A stretch of DNA of 64,000 nt from Hymenobacter sp. BT559. GTDB taxonomy: Bacteria; Bacteroidota; Bacteroidia; Cytophagales; Hymenobacteraceae. The stretch is from positions 1 through 64,000 of the forward strand of contig NZ_JAELXV010000006.1 of NCBI RefSeq assembly GCF_016427535.1. The letters run 5' to 3'. This document shows, one piece after another, positions 27,656 through 36,625 of the stretch; within the stretch, counting starts at the first letter, position 1; the number at the start of each line of letters is the position of its first letter. The translations under genes and the position numbers were made by a program. A model generated the notes under the pieces. The model did not search any database, was not told the DNA's origin, and worked only from the letters and a program-made list of their open reading frames with translations.

Positions 27656-28759
27656 ATGCACCCACCGATACTCCCTGCAAGCAGCCCAGCCGCGCCGCGC
27701 CGCGGCCTGCCCCAGCTGGTGGTGCCGGTGATGCTTTCGCAGCGCGCCTACCTGCTCATTGCGCTGGCTATCTCGCTGGTGTTCGGGATGATTGCTTTGC
27801 CCACCGGTGTGCAGCCCCGCAGTTACGCTACCCCCGGCGAGGCCCTACTGCTGTGCCTGAATGCCGTGCTCGTCTTCGAAATTCAGTTTTGGCTGCACTT
27901 TCTGCTGCGTTACCGCCCCAGTGCGGTGCAGCGCTGGTTTGCCCGGCAGTCGCTGCTCGTCGACCGCGGACTGCGGGCCGCGCTTACGGCGCTGCTCGTG
28001 ACGGGCTACAGCCTAGGGCGCCACTACCTCGATGCCCGGCTGGGCATCGCCTTCAACCAGCCTTCCCTGCCGCTGCTGCTCACACTGGCTCAGATAGTAA
28101 GCGTCGTGGGCCTGTCGTGCCAGCTGGGCATCGAGCTGGTCGAGCGCAGCCGCTACCTGGCGCAGGAAGTGGAAACGCTGAAGCGCGAGCAGCTGCAAGC
28201 CCGCTACGAAAGCCTCAAGCAGCAACTGAGCCCGCACTTTTTGTTTAACTCCCTTTCGACGCTGAGCGGGCTGATATACGACGAGCCGGCTGCCGCCGAG
28301 CGGTTTGTGAATGAGATGGCCCAGGTGTACCGCTACCTGCTGCGCCACGGCGAGCAGATGGCCGTGCCTCTGCACGAAGAGCTGGCCTTTGTGCGCTCCT
28401 ACGCCTACCTGCTGCAAATGCGCTTTGGCGAGGGCCTAGAGGTGCACGTCGACCTGCCGCCCGAGGTGCTAGGCCGGCCGCTGCCCCCACTGGCCTTGCA
28501 GCTACTAGTTGAAAACGCTGTGAAGCACAATACCGTCAGCCGCCGCCAGCCGCTGGCCATCAGCATTAGCCTGGCCAGCGCCGACCAGTTGCGGGTGTGC
28601 AACCCGCGCTACCCGCGCCTCTCGCCCGAGGCCAGCAGCGGCACCGGCCTCAGCAATCTTACCACCCGCATCCGGCTGCTGCACCAGCAGCGCCTGCTGG
28701 TCGAGCAAACCGACCACGAGTTCTGCGTATTTCTTCCCCTCCCCGCTTCCCTATCGTAA
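27656..28759 (+). CDS. LytS-type sensor histidine kinase
   Basis: The 367-residue membrane kinase has four hydrophobic segments in its first ~165 residues. A short coiled linker (YLAQEVETLKREQLQARYESLK) follows, then the His_kinase domain with QLSPHFLFNSLSTLSGL, in which the His of PHFLFN is the phospho-acceptor. The ATP-binding N-box is LLVENAVKHN, followed by GTGLSNLTTRIRLL. Its stop is three bases before the response-regulator start, so the two form an operon. In Bacteroidota such kinases pair with LytTR regulators; the signal is unknown. Confidence 0.92.
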   Translation: MHPPILPASSPAAPRRGLPQLVVPVMLSQRAYLLIALAISLVFGMIALPTGVQPRSYATPGEALLLCLNAVLVFEIQFWLHFLLRYRPSAVQRWFARQSLLVDRGLRAALTALLVTGYSLGRHYLDARLGIAFNQPSLPLLLTLAQIVSVVGLSCQLGIELVERSRYLAQEVETLKREQLQARYESLKQQLSPHFLFNSLSTLSGLIYDEPAAAERFVNEMAQVYRYLLRHGEQMAVPLHEELAFVRSYAYLLQMRFGEGLEVHVDLPPEVLGRPLPPLALQLLVENAVKHNTVSRRQPLAISISLASADQLRVCNPRYPRLSPEASSGTGLSNLTTRIRLLHQQRLLVEQTDHEFCVFLPLPASLS

Positions 28760-28762
28760 ACA

Positions 28763-29545
28763 GTGACTGTTCTTATTGTTGAAGACGAGCCGCGCACGGC
28801 CCGCACCATCGAACGCCTGCTGCTGGGGCTGCGGCCCGAGGCCCAGGTGGTGGGCCAGCCCGAGTCGGTGGCCGCCACGGTGGCCTGGCTGGCCGAGCAC
28901 CCCGCCCCCAACCTCATCCTGATGGATATTCACCTGTCCGACGGCAGCAGCTTCGAGATATTCCGGCGGGCCACCGTCAGCAGCCCAGTTATTTTCATCA
29001 CCGCCTACGACGAGCACGCGCTGGAAGCGTTTCAGGTCAACGGCATCGACTACCTGCTGAAGCCCATCACGCACGAAGGCTTGCAGCACGGCCTACGCAA
29101 GTTTGAGGCCCTAGGTCAACATTATGCCGACTGCACGGCCGGGGCCGTGCCCGACCTGGCCGCCTTGCTGCGCACGGTGCAGCAGCTCAGCAGCCCCCCG
29201 GCCTACAAAACCAGCTGGCTTATTCCCTTCAAAACGAAGCTAATACCCGTGGCGGCTACCGACGTGGCGCATTTTATTATTCGCAACGGGCAGGTGAGCC
29301 TGACTACCCTCGAAGGCCAGCACTACACCCTCGACACGCCCCTCGACGAGCTGGAGACCCAAGTAGACCCTAGGCAGTTTTTTCGGGCCAACCGCCAGGT
29401 GCTGCTCGCCCGCCCAAGCGTGACGGCCCTGGAGCCCCACTACAACGGCCGGATGCTGGTGCACGTGCAGCCCGCCGCCGCCGAAAGCATCATTGTGCCC
29501 AAGCCCCGCGTCACGGAGCTGCGCCACTGGGTGAGCGGGGGCTAG
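28763..29545 (+). CDS. LytTR-family response regulator
   Basis: The 260-residue protein uses a GTG start three bases after the kinase stop. The receiver domain (1-120) has the acidic pair in VEDE, phospho-acceptor Asp55 (LILMDIHL), the switch Thr in FITAY, and the conserved Lys in YLLKP. The LytTR DNA-binding domain occupies about 155-257, with FFRANRQVLL. LytTR proteins bind direct repeats about 21 bp apart, and such an array stands upstream of the kinase gene, so autoregulation is a concrete hypothesis. Confidence 0.93.
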   Translation: MTVLIVEDEPRTARTIERLLLGLRPEAQVVGQPESVAATVAWLAEHPAPNLILMDIHLSDGSSFEIFRRATVSSPVIFITAYDEHALEAFQVNGIDYLLKPITHEGLQHGLRKFEALGQHYADCTAGAVPDLAALLRTVQQLSSPPAYKTSWLIPFKTKLIPVAATDVAHFIIRNGQVSLTTLEGQHYTLDTPLDELETQVDPRQFFRANRQVLLARPSVTALEPHYNGRMLVHVQPAAAESIIVPKPRVTELRHWVSGG

Positions 29546-29583
29546 CGTAGAGAAATACAAACTGCTACTAGGCGATAGTTGCG

Positions 29584-30702
29584 ATGGCCTACCTGCTCAC
29601 TAACTGCCAGATTTATACTGGCACGGAGGTGCTCACCGGGCACCAAGTGCTAGTGGAAGGCACCCACATCGCGGCCTTGTTTGCGCCGGGGCAACTGCTG
29701 CCATCGCTACCCCAGGTCGATGGCCAGGGGCTGCACCTAAGCCCCGGCCTGATTGATTTGCAGCTCTACGGCGGGGGCGGCAGTGCCTTTGGGTTTGCGC
29801 CCTCGCTGCCCGCTTTGCAGCAGCTGCGGCGCCATACGCTGCGCCAGGGCACCACCAGCTTTTTGCCTACCGTACCAACCAATACGCCCGCGGTTGTCGA
29901 CCAAGCCCTAGCGGTTATTAGGCAGGCCCTGCCGACCATGCCCGGGCTGCTAGGCTTGCACCTGGAGGGCCCTTACATCAACCCCGGTAAGCGAGGCGTA
30001 CACCCCGCCGAGCTGGTGCGACGGCCCACCCTAAGCGAGCTGGCCGACCTACTCGACCGCGGCCGGGGTGTACTGCGCATGCTGACCTTGGCCCCCGAAG
30101 TAGTAGGGCCCACCGAAACAGCGTTGCTAGCCGCTTCCGGCCTCGTGTTTTCGGCGGGGCATTCCGATGCCAGCTACGAGCAAGGCATGCAGGCGTTTGC
30201 CCACGGCTATGCGGCCGCTACTCACCTTTTCAATGCCATGTCGCCTCTCACGAGCCGGGCGCCGGGCCTGGTAGGCGCGGTGTACGACGACCAAGCCGTG
30301 TGCGCGAGCATCGTGGCCGATGGCCGCCACTGCGCCTACGCCAGCGTGCGCATCAGCCACCGCCTACTGGGCGAGCGGCTGTTTCTTATCAGCGATGCTA
30401 CGGCGCCCACGCAGCAGGGCCCCTACCAGTTTCGGGCGCAAGACGACTACTTTGTGGATGCCGCTGGCACCCTGGCCGGCTCCGGCTTGACCTTGCTGCA
30501 AGCCGTGCGCAACTGCGTGCAGCACGTGGGCCTACCCCTGGCCGAGAGCTTGCGCATGGCCACGCTCTACCCGGCCCGGGTGCTGGGCCTCGACCAACAC
30601 CTAGGACGCATTGCGCCGGGCTACCAAGCTGACCTGTGCTTATTCGACGACGACTTTCGCGTGCACGCCACGGTACTGCAAGGCCAGCTGCAATGGTATT
30701 AG
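29584..30702 (+). CDS. nagA: N-acetylglucosamine-6-phosphate deacetylase
   Basis: The 372-residue amidohydrolase is the usual length. Family marks in order are LSPGLIDLQLYGGGG, the metal-site HLEGPYINPGKRGVHP, GHSDASYEQG, the His of THLFNAMSPL, GRHC, and the catalytic Asp in LISDATAPT. It removes acetate from GlcNAc-6-P in the cytoplasm, feeding amino sugar from glycans or from wall recycling toward glucosamine-6-P. It starts 38 bases after the LytTR gene on the same strand and may be read through with it. No nagB or GlcNAc kinase is in the window. Confidence 0.92.
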   Translation: MAYLLTNCQIYTGTEVLTGHQVLVEGTHIAALFAPGQLLPSLPQVDGQGLHLSPGLIDLQLYGGGGSAFGFAPSLPALQQLRRHTLRQGTTSFLPTVPTNTPAVVDQALAVIRQALPTMPGLLGLHLEGPYINPGKRGVHPAELVRRPTLSELADLLDRGRGVLRMLTLAPEVVGPTETALLAASGLVFSAGHSDASYEQGMQAFAHGYAAATHLFNAMSPLTSRAPGLVGAVYDDQAVCASIVADGRHCAYASVRISHRLLGERLFLISDATAPTQQGPYQFRAQDDYFVDAAGTLAGSGLTLLQAVRNCVQHVGLPLAESLRMATLYPARVLGLDQHLGRIAPGYQADLCLFDDDFRVHATVLQGQLQWY

Positions 30703-30815
30703 CAGGCCTGAAAGCGGCGCCGGGCGGCTCGGGGTCGTTGCGGCTGCCTGCGGGCCTTAGCTCAAAATGCGCGGTTAGCGCGACCTAGAAGATTCAATCA
30801 GCCAAGAGCATAGGC

Positions 30816-32423
30816 TTACTCCACGGCCAGCCTGCTCGTGGCGGTGCCAGCGCGCACCAGATACAAGCCCGGCGACAAGCCAGCTAAGTCAAGCACTGCC
30901 TCGGCGGCGTGGGCCGGTAGCGTTTGCTGGCGCACGAGATGACCTAGGGCGTCGAAAATGGTAATGGGAAACGGCTTGGCAGCAGGTGCTGGCAAGCGTA
31001 CGGTAGCGGCGTGGCGCGCTGGGTTGGGGAAGAGCCGCAGCGTGGCTGGGCCTTCGGCCGCCTTTGCTGCCAGCGGCAGCCCAGCCGCGCTAGCTACAAA
31101 AGCGGCCTGCTGGTTGGTAGTGGCCAGCGTCAGGCTGCCAAAGGTGGCGCCAGGATTAGCAAACGTGCCCGCCATTACGAGTTGCCCGGTGGGTGACACA
31201 GCGGTGCAGCGCAGGCTAATGCCACCAGGGCTACTCGCCCGCAGGAGTGGGGTCGTTGCACCAGCAGCCGTGGTGGTAGTGGCTTCGAAGCTAGTATTAT
31301 TCTCACTGAAGCGGATATAGCTGCCGTCTCGGTTCAGGATGGCCCGCCCCCCGGGGCCCACGCCCCCCTGCACCTGCACCCAACGGCCCGCGGCACTCAG
31401 GCGGGCCAGAAAGGGGTAAGCATTGTTAACGGTTGGGTTTTGTAAGGTTAGCGCACCAAAGGTGCCTTGTGGAATGGTGAGGCTACCGGCCACGAGGGCA
31501 TCGCCATTGGTATCTAGGGCCAGGGCCATTTCGGCAGTCGGGCTCACGCCGGGGCTAGCACAGACGAGCTGCGTCCAGCTACCATCTAGGCCAAACCGCG
31601 CCACAAACAGCGCTTGGCCGCCGTTGTCAGCTGGAACAGTAACTGTTTGGTTGCCAAAAGTAATCGGCGCATTATTTGGCACTTGCATGTAGCCCGCTAA
31701 CACGAGCGTGCCGGTTGCGTCCAGGGCAATCCCCCTTACCCACAAGTAGCTATCGTTGGTAGCGTGGGCTACGTGTACCCACCCCGTGCCCGGGCGGTAC
31801 CGGGCCACAAACGTATTGCGGATGACGGGCCTAGGCAGCACCACGGTGCCAAAAGCGGTATTGGCAAAAAAGTAATTTCCTACTAACAGCACGTCTCCAT
31901 TCGCCTCCGGCAGAATGCGGTCAACTCCCACCAGGCTATTGGCCTGGGCCACGTGCTGCCAGCGCCCACTAGCGTCCCAGCTGGCGAGGAACATTCCGTT
32001 ATAAAAAGCAGATAGTGCGCCACCCCCGGTTAATACCACGCCACCTAGCGCGAGGGTATTATTGAAGCCGCCTGCTACCCACACGGCGCCCGCCGCACTC
32101 ACCGCCACAGCCGTAATGGCTTCATCCTCCGGGCCGCCTAGGCTGGCAGCTTGCAGCCACACGCCGGCCGGACTGAGGCGCGCCACAATGCCGTCGGTGC
32201 CTCCTGCGCTAGTGAGTGTGAAAGAGCCTAGCGTCACGGTGCCCCGGAAGGAACCGGCAACCACCGTGTTGCCCGCCCCATCGAGCGCTACCTCCGTGAA
32301 CTGGACCGGCCCAGCCGTGCCGCTACTCTGGGCCGCGGCCCACTGCCATGTTTGGCCCCAGCCAGGCAAGCTGGCGCCCAAGCCAACGCTCCACAGTAAC
32401 CCAACAAGTAAAAATCTAATCAC
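30816..32423 (-). CDS. Secreted repeat protein with T9SS C-terminal sorting domain
   Basis: The 535-residue product has a signal peptide (about 1-23, ending GWGQ). A series of roughly 50-60-residue repeats follows, of the type GNTVVAGSFRGTVTLGSFTL / DGIVARLSPAGVWLQAASLGG, which resemble SBBP-like beta-propeller repeats. A C-terminal T9SS type A sorting domain (RLFPNPARHAATVRLP, then FDALGHLVRQQTL, then GLYLVRA) closes it. It should be displayed on or released from the surface. Function is unknown; repeats of this type are usually structural or binding. It stands alone, upstream of an AT-rich gap. Confidence 0.85.
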   Translation of the reverse strand: MIRFLLVGLLWSVGLGASLPGWGQTWQWAAAQSSGTAGPVQFTEVALDGAGNTVVAGSFRGTVTLGSFTLTSAGGTDGIVARLSPAGVWLQAASLGGPEDEAITAVAVSAAGAVWVAGGFNNTLALGGVVLTGGGALSAFYNGMFLASWDASGRWQHVAQANSLVGVDRILPEANGDVLLVGNYFFANTAFGTVVLPRPVIRNTFVARYRPGTGWVHVAHATNDSYLWVRGIALDATGTLVLAGYMQVPNNAPITFGNQTVTVPADNGGQALFVARFGLDGSWTQLVCASPGVSPTAEMALALDTNGDALVAGSLTIPQGTFGALTLQNPTVNNAYPFLARLSAAGRWVQVQGGVGPGGRAILNRDGSYIRFSENNTSFEATTTTAAGATTPLLRASSPGGISLRCTAVSPTGQLVMAGTFANPGATFGSLTLATTNQQAAFVASAAGLPLAAKAAEGPATLRLFPNPARHAATVRLPAPAAKPFPITIFDALGHLVRQQTLPAHAAEAVLDLAGLSPGLYLVRAGTATSRLAVE

Positions 32424-32520
32424 GGAAGTATATTAAAATTACTTATAATCATATATTTAACAGCATAAGCAATCTATTGCCGCACCAATACCCGAGAGAC
32501 GCAAGACCCTTAAAGCAATT

Positions 32521-32528
32521 CAAAAATA
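32521..32528 (-). promoter_or_regulatory. Candidate -7 box (TATTTTTG, minus strand)
   Basis: CAAAAATA on the plus strand reads TATTTTTG on the minus strand, fitting TAnnTTTG about 100 bases upstream of the T9SS gene start at 32423, in an AT-rich gap. No -33 element was identified. Confidence 0.3.
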
Positions 32529-32628
32529 CTGGCATCACCATATGTTTTCTGTAACCTCTATGTTAATTCAACACAATACCTGTTATATTATAAAAATTCA
32601 ATATTAAAACAATAGAAACTCGGCGTTA

Positions 32629-33741
32629 TCAAGCCGATAATTTCTGCCCTTGAATGGCCGCCGCCATCAGTTCCGGAAACCGCGCGGGGGTGCAGGCGAA
32701 GCTGGGAATGCCGAGGGCGGCGAGCTGCTCGGCCACGCGGCGGTCGAAGCTCGGGGCGCCGTCGTCGCTGAGGGCCAGCAGTACTACTAGGTTCACGCCA
32801 GCGGCTTTTAGAGAAGCGGCGCGCTTTATCATTTCGCGCTCGTTGCCGCCCTCGTAGAGGTCGGTGATGAGGACCAGAATGGTATCGGTTGGGCGCGTGA
32901 TAAGCTGCTGGCAGTACCCTAGGGCCAGGTTAATGTCGGTGCCGCCGCCCAGCTGCACACCAAATAGCAAATCGACCGGGTCGCGCAGGTTTTCGCTGAG
33001 GTTGACCACGGCCGTGTCGAAAACGACCATGTGCGTCTTCACGGCTTTCAGCGAAGCCAGCACCGCCCCAAATACACCCGCGTAGACCACCGACGAGGCC
33101 ATCGAGCCGCTTTGGTCTACGCACAGCACGATTTCCTTTAGCGCCTGCCCGCGCCGGCCAAAGCCTACCAGCCGCTCCGGAATCACGGTTTTGTGGGCGG
33201 CTTGGTAGTGCTTAAGGTTGGCCTTGATGGTGGCGCCCCAGTCGATTTCGTGGTAGCGCGGGCGCGGGTTGCGCACAGCGCGGCTCAGGGCGCCCTGCAC
33301 GGCCTGGCGTAGCGGGTTCGCCAGCTTTTGCTCTAGCTCGCGCACCACTTTGGTGATGACCTCGCGGGCCGTGGACTTGGCCTTCTGCGGTATCACGCGG
33401 CTCAACGACATGAGGGTGCCCACCAAGTGTACATCGGCCTGCACCGTGCGCATGATTTCGGGCTCCAGCAATAGCTGGTTGAGACCTAGGCGCGTCATGG
33501 CGTCCTGCTGCATCACGGCCACTACTTCGGTGGGAAAGTACGCGCGGATGTCGCCCAGCCAGCGGCTCACGCGGGGCGCCGAGCCGCCCAGTCCGGCCTT
33601 GCGCTCGGCCTTGTCGCCGTCGTAGAGGGCCGTGAGTACTTCATCCATGCGGCCGTAGTCGGGCGGCAGGGGCACGGCGTCGGCCGCGTCGGCGGCGCTG
33701 CCCAGCACGAGTTTCCAGCGAGTAGTAGTAGGAGAAGGCAT
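32629..33741 (-). CDS. VWA-domain (CoxE-like) protein of a MoxR/VWA cluster
   Basis: The 370-residue cytoplasmic protein has a helical N-terminal half (about 1-200) and a von Willebrand A domain (about 203-365). The metal-ion site (MIDAS) is complete: DQSGS at 209-213, Thr268 in GGGTD, and Asp294 in LITDLYEGG. VWA proteins of this kind act as substrate adaptors for MoxR AAA+ ATPases, as in RavA-ViaA and Mg-chelatase subunits. It is the last gene of the six-gene minus-strand cluster, 18 bases after the preceding stop. Confidence 0.9.
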   Translation of the reverse strand: MPSPTTTRWKLVLGSAADAADAVPLPPDYGRMDEVLTALYDGDKAERKAGLGGSAPRVSRWLGDIRAYFPTEVVAVMQQDAMTRLGLNQLLLEPEIMRTVQADVHLVGTLMSLSRVIPQKAKSTAREVITKVVRELEQKLANPLRQAVQGALSRAVRNPRPRYHEIDWGATIKANLKHYQAAHKTVIPERLVGFGRRGQALKEIVLCVDQSGSMASSVVYAGVFGAVLASLKAVKTHMVVFDTAVVNLSENLRDPVDLLFGVQLGGGTDINLALGYCQQLITRPTDTILVLITDLYEGGNEREMIKRAASLKAAGVNLVVLLALSDDGAPSFDRRVAEQLAALGIPSFACTPARFPELMAAAIQGQKLSA

Positions 33742-33759
33742 AGCTACTTGGTGCTTGAG

Positions 33760-34323
33760 TTAATCAAAGAAGTTGCGGTCTACTGGTTCACCCCAGCCGT
33801 GTTGATTTTCTTGACTGAATGGCGACCGTAAGAACTTGTCGATTAGCGGTAGAGGGTAGCCATGGGCTTGCAGGTACCGCACCAAATGCATAGTGGAGGC
33901 TAAGGTAGCCGCACTATGGCCAACTATTCCGCCATACAGATTACCTCGTCCAATTTCAATTGCCTCATCAATACAAGCAAGCTGACTCGTAGAGAGGGCG
34001 GCGTAGTTTGCTCGCAACCGTTGCGAGCTCTCAAGAGATAGGGAGTTGATTTCTTCTGAATTGTCTAACACGGACTCCGAATAGAAGTCCATTATTTTTT
34101 CTTCCCACTCGCTCAAGTCCATGCTGCTCGTAAATTCCCACAAGCAGGCGAGCAAAGGCATAAATTGGGCAGTATCCGTAGCTGCGGACGTAAGCGTAGT
34201 TTCTAGGCAGGTTGCACCATAGGCCACCCGCCCCCGAATGGAAACCACCTGCAACTGCCTTTCCAAGTTGCTTATGGCATCGGGCTGGGAGCTTGCACTC
34301 CACTTTCTAATAAAATTAAGCAT
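33760..34323 (-). CDS. Unknown low-GC protein inserted between DUF5682 and VWA genes
   Basis: The 187-residue product starts at the ATG at 34323 (MLNFIRKW); 26 in-frame upstream residues overlap DUF5682 and are unlikely. I do not recognise the family. It is mostly helical and acidic, with no signal peptide and no catalytic motif visible (LQVVSIRGRVAYGATCLE; LACIDEAIEIGRGNLYGG; a closing HGWGEPVDRNFFD). Sampled GC is about 45%, against about 70% in cluster neighbours, which suggests later arrival. Spacing is five bases from DUF5682 and 18 to VWA, so it is co-transcribed. Size and context would suit an immunity-type or small regulatory protein, but this is a guess. Confidence 0.7.
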   Translation of the reverse strand: MLNFIRKWSASSQPDAISNLERQLQVVSIRGRVAYGATCLETTLTSAATDTAQFMPLLACLWEFTSSMDLSEWEEKIMDFYSESVLDNSEEINSLSLESSQRLRANYAALSTSQLACIDEAIEIGRGNLYGGIVGHSAATLASTMHLVRYLQAHGYPLPLIDKFLRSPFSQENQHGWGEPVDRNFFD

Positions 34324-34328
34324 AGCTT

Positions 34329-36617
34329 TTACGCTGAAAAAGTGGCCGGCACTCCTAGCAGTTGATACAAGCCTGGCAGTACCAGTGCTCCGCGCTCCCA
34401 ATCAAAATCAAAACTCTCGGCGCTGGCCACGGGCGCCGCAGCATCGTGCCCGGCTAGCTCCAGTAGCTGCCGCCGCTCGGGCAGCGAGAAGTCGGTGAAG
34501 GCGCGGCGCAGCAGGGGCACAATTTCGCGGAAGGTGTCTTCGGGCAGGCTGCCTAGCCAGGTGTCGAGCAGGCCGAATAGCTCGCGGTGGTGGATAAGCA
34601 GCAGGCCACTGCCGCGCAGAAAGCCCTCAATCCAGGCCGTGGCATAGTCGGTGGGCTGGGCGGGGGCTAGGGCTAGGCCAAGCGTGGTGGCCGTGGCGTC
34701 GGCATCGGCTTGCTGGGCATCGAAGAGGAAGCGGGTGGCGGCCCCGGCCAGCAGGCCGTTGCTGGCGGCGTTGCGCTGCACGGCGGCCAGCGCGGCGTAC
34801 CAATCGGCGGCGTGGGCGGGGTTTTCAAGCAGCCGAATGGCTTGGTGGCTGGCCTCAATGCGCTCCAGCAAAGGCTGAGCCGCGGCGTAGTCGAGGCCGG
34901 TGCAGGCGGCGGGCAGGCCGATGCAGAGGCGCGGCACTAGCTGCTGCACCACCTGGGCTACCTGGGCGGTGTCGGTGCGGCGCACGTTGCCGTAGCGCAG
35001 CACCTGCACCAGCGGGGGCAGGGCGGCGAGCAGGTGCGTCACGTCGCGGGTGCTGGCCCCAATACTTTCGAGCCGCGCCACCAGCGCCGGAATGGCGGGC
35101 CCTAGGTCGGCGCGCAGGGCCTCTTCCAGCAGTTGGCTCACGGCTTCGAGGGTGGTGGCTTCGGCGGCGCGGGCGGTGGCGCGGGACGCGGCGGCAGCGA
35201 GCACGGTATTGCCCCAGCGCCCGGCCTCAATCACGGCCAGCGCTAGCTCAGGCTGCCAGGCTAGCTTCCACAGCTCGTGGAAGGTACCGCTCTTGCCGGC
35301 CACTTCTTCGGGCTGGCCCCAGGTGATATCGAGCAGGCGCAGGCGGTGCAGCAGGTGGCTGCGGTCGAGCTGGGTGGGCTGGCGCAGGTCGAGGTCGAGC
35401 GGCTTGGGCAGGGCTTCGGGCTTGAGGCGCAGCGTCTTCTGCTGCTGGGCTAGGTCTTGCTGCAAGGGCGTGGCGGGCAAGCCAGCGGGTACTTCGCCCA
35501 GCTTCTCACCGATGACCAGCGCCCGGTGCACCAGGTCGAGCGGCTCGGCGTAGCCGCCGCCCAGGATGGCCACGGCCGCTTCCTGCAACTCGTCGATGCC
35601 CGGCAGGGCCAGGCCCCGCACGGCGGCCAGCGCCGCCGCCAGCCGCACCCCCTCAATGGCGTGGGCCGAGGACGCATCCACGTCTTGCCCGCGCAGCAGG
35701 CGCGTGGCCTGCACCATCCAGTGGGTGAGCACCTCGGCGCGGGGCTGGCTGAACAGTACTTCGTACCAGGCCGGCGACAGCACCCCCGCCCCGTAGCCCG
35801 AGCTAAACGACAGCCGCTCGTAAGTCCACGGAATCCAGGTGGTTTCGGTGGGCACTTTTTTCAGGCCTTTCAGTCGGGCCTTGTCTTCTTTTTTGAGCAA
35901 TTCGGGTTGCAGCACCGGCGCGTGCCAGGCGCCGCACACCACCGCCACGCGGGCGTAGCCCTGGCCTAGGGTGGCGCGCAGGGTTTCGCGCATGAAGGCC
36001 TCGCGCAGTAGGGTTTCCTCGGTTTCGGGGCGGGCCAACTCTTCGCGCAGGGCCGTCATCAGGTCGAGCACCACGGCGAAGGTATCGGCGTTGCCGGGGG
36101 CGTGTTCGAGGTGCGTTTCCCACCACTGCTCCGAGTCGGCGTAGCCCGCCAGCCGGGCGATGTAGGCCACCGGGTCGGCTTTGAGCGCGTCGGCTGGCTC
36201 GCTGGCGGTCGGGGCGGCGCTGGCTGGCCCTAGGTCCGGGGCGGCGGGCTCGGGGGCAGTAAGGGGCGCAAGGGCCTCGGCCACCGCGTCTTTTATCCCG
36301 AAGCGCAGCGCCATGGGCAAATCCATGCAGCGCACGTGGGCCGCGTGGCGGGCACACCACTGTATGGCCTGCCACTCGGGCGAGAACTCGGCAAACGGCA
36401 AAAACGACGCCTGCCCCTGCTGCTTGGGGTTGTAGACGAGCAGCGCCACTGGCGGCCGCAGCTCGGGGTGAGTGGCGGTGGCTAGGGCCGCTTCCGCATC
36501 GGCGGGGCACTCCAGCAGCACGATGTCGGGCCGGAAGGCATCGAGCGCGGCCACGAGGCTAGCCGCACTGCCGGGGCCGTGGTGGCGAATGCCGAAGAGG
36601 CGGAGGTCGGTGGGCAT
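34329..36617 (-). CDS. DUF5682-family protein of the MoxR/VWA cluster
   Basis: The 762-residue protein has the family's N-terminal signature FGIRHHGPGSAASL, followed by DIVLLECPADAEAAL, a conserved AWQAIQWCARHAA-like segment (here EWQAIQWCARH) and CGAWHAPVL near residue 235. The C-terminal two thirds are helical and repeat-like, rich in Ala/Leu. RHHG...E...GAWH together look like a TraB/GumN-type fold, which is my inference. The family is known mainly from its fixed company with MoxR, VWA and SWIM proteins; its biochemical role is not established. It lies between two low-GC genes with gaps of eight and five bases. Confidence 0.82.
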   Translation of the reverse strand: MPTDLRLFGIRHHGPGSAASLVAALDAFRPDIVLLECPADAEAALATATHPELRPPVALLVYNPKQQGQASFLPFAEFSPEWQAIQWCARHAAHVRCMDLPMALRFGIKDAVAEALAPLTAPEPAAPDLGPASAAPTASEPADALKADPVAYIARLAGYADSEQWWETHLEHAPGNADTFAVVLDLMTALREELARPETEETLLREAFMRETLRATLGQGYARVAVVCGAWHAPVLQPELLKKEDKARLKGLKKVPTETTWIPWTYERLSFSSGYGAGVLSPAWYEVLFSQPRAEVLTHWMVQATRLLRGQDVDASSAHAIEGVRLAAALAAVRGLALPGIDELQEAAVAILGGGYAEPLDLVHRALVIGEKLGEVPAGLPATPLQQDLAQQQKTLRLKPEALPKPLDLDLRQPTQLDRSHLLHRLRLLDITWGQPEEVAGKSGTFHELWKLAWQPELALAVIEAGRWGNTVLAAAASRATARAAEATTLEAVSQLLEEALRADLGPAIPALVARLESIGASTRDVTHLLAALPPLVQVLRYGNVRRTDTAQVAQVVQQLVPRLCIGLPAACTGLDYAAAQPLLERIEASHQAIRLLENPAHAADWYAALAAVQRNAASNGLLAGAATRFLFDAQQADADATATTLGLALAPAQPTDYATAWIEGFLRGSGLLLIHHRELFGLLDTWLGSLPEDTFREIVPLLRRAFTDFSLPERRQLLELAGHDAAAPVASAESFDFDWERGALVLPGLYQLLGVPATFSA

Positions 36618-36625
36618 AGTAGGTT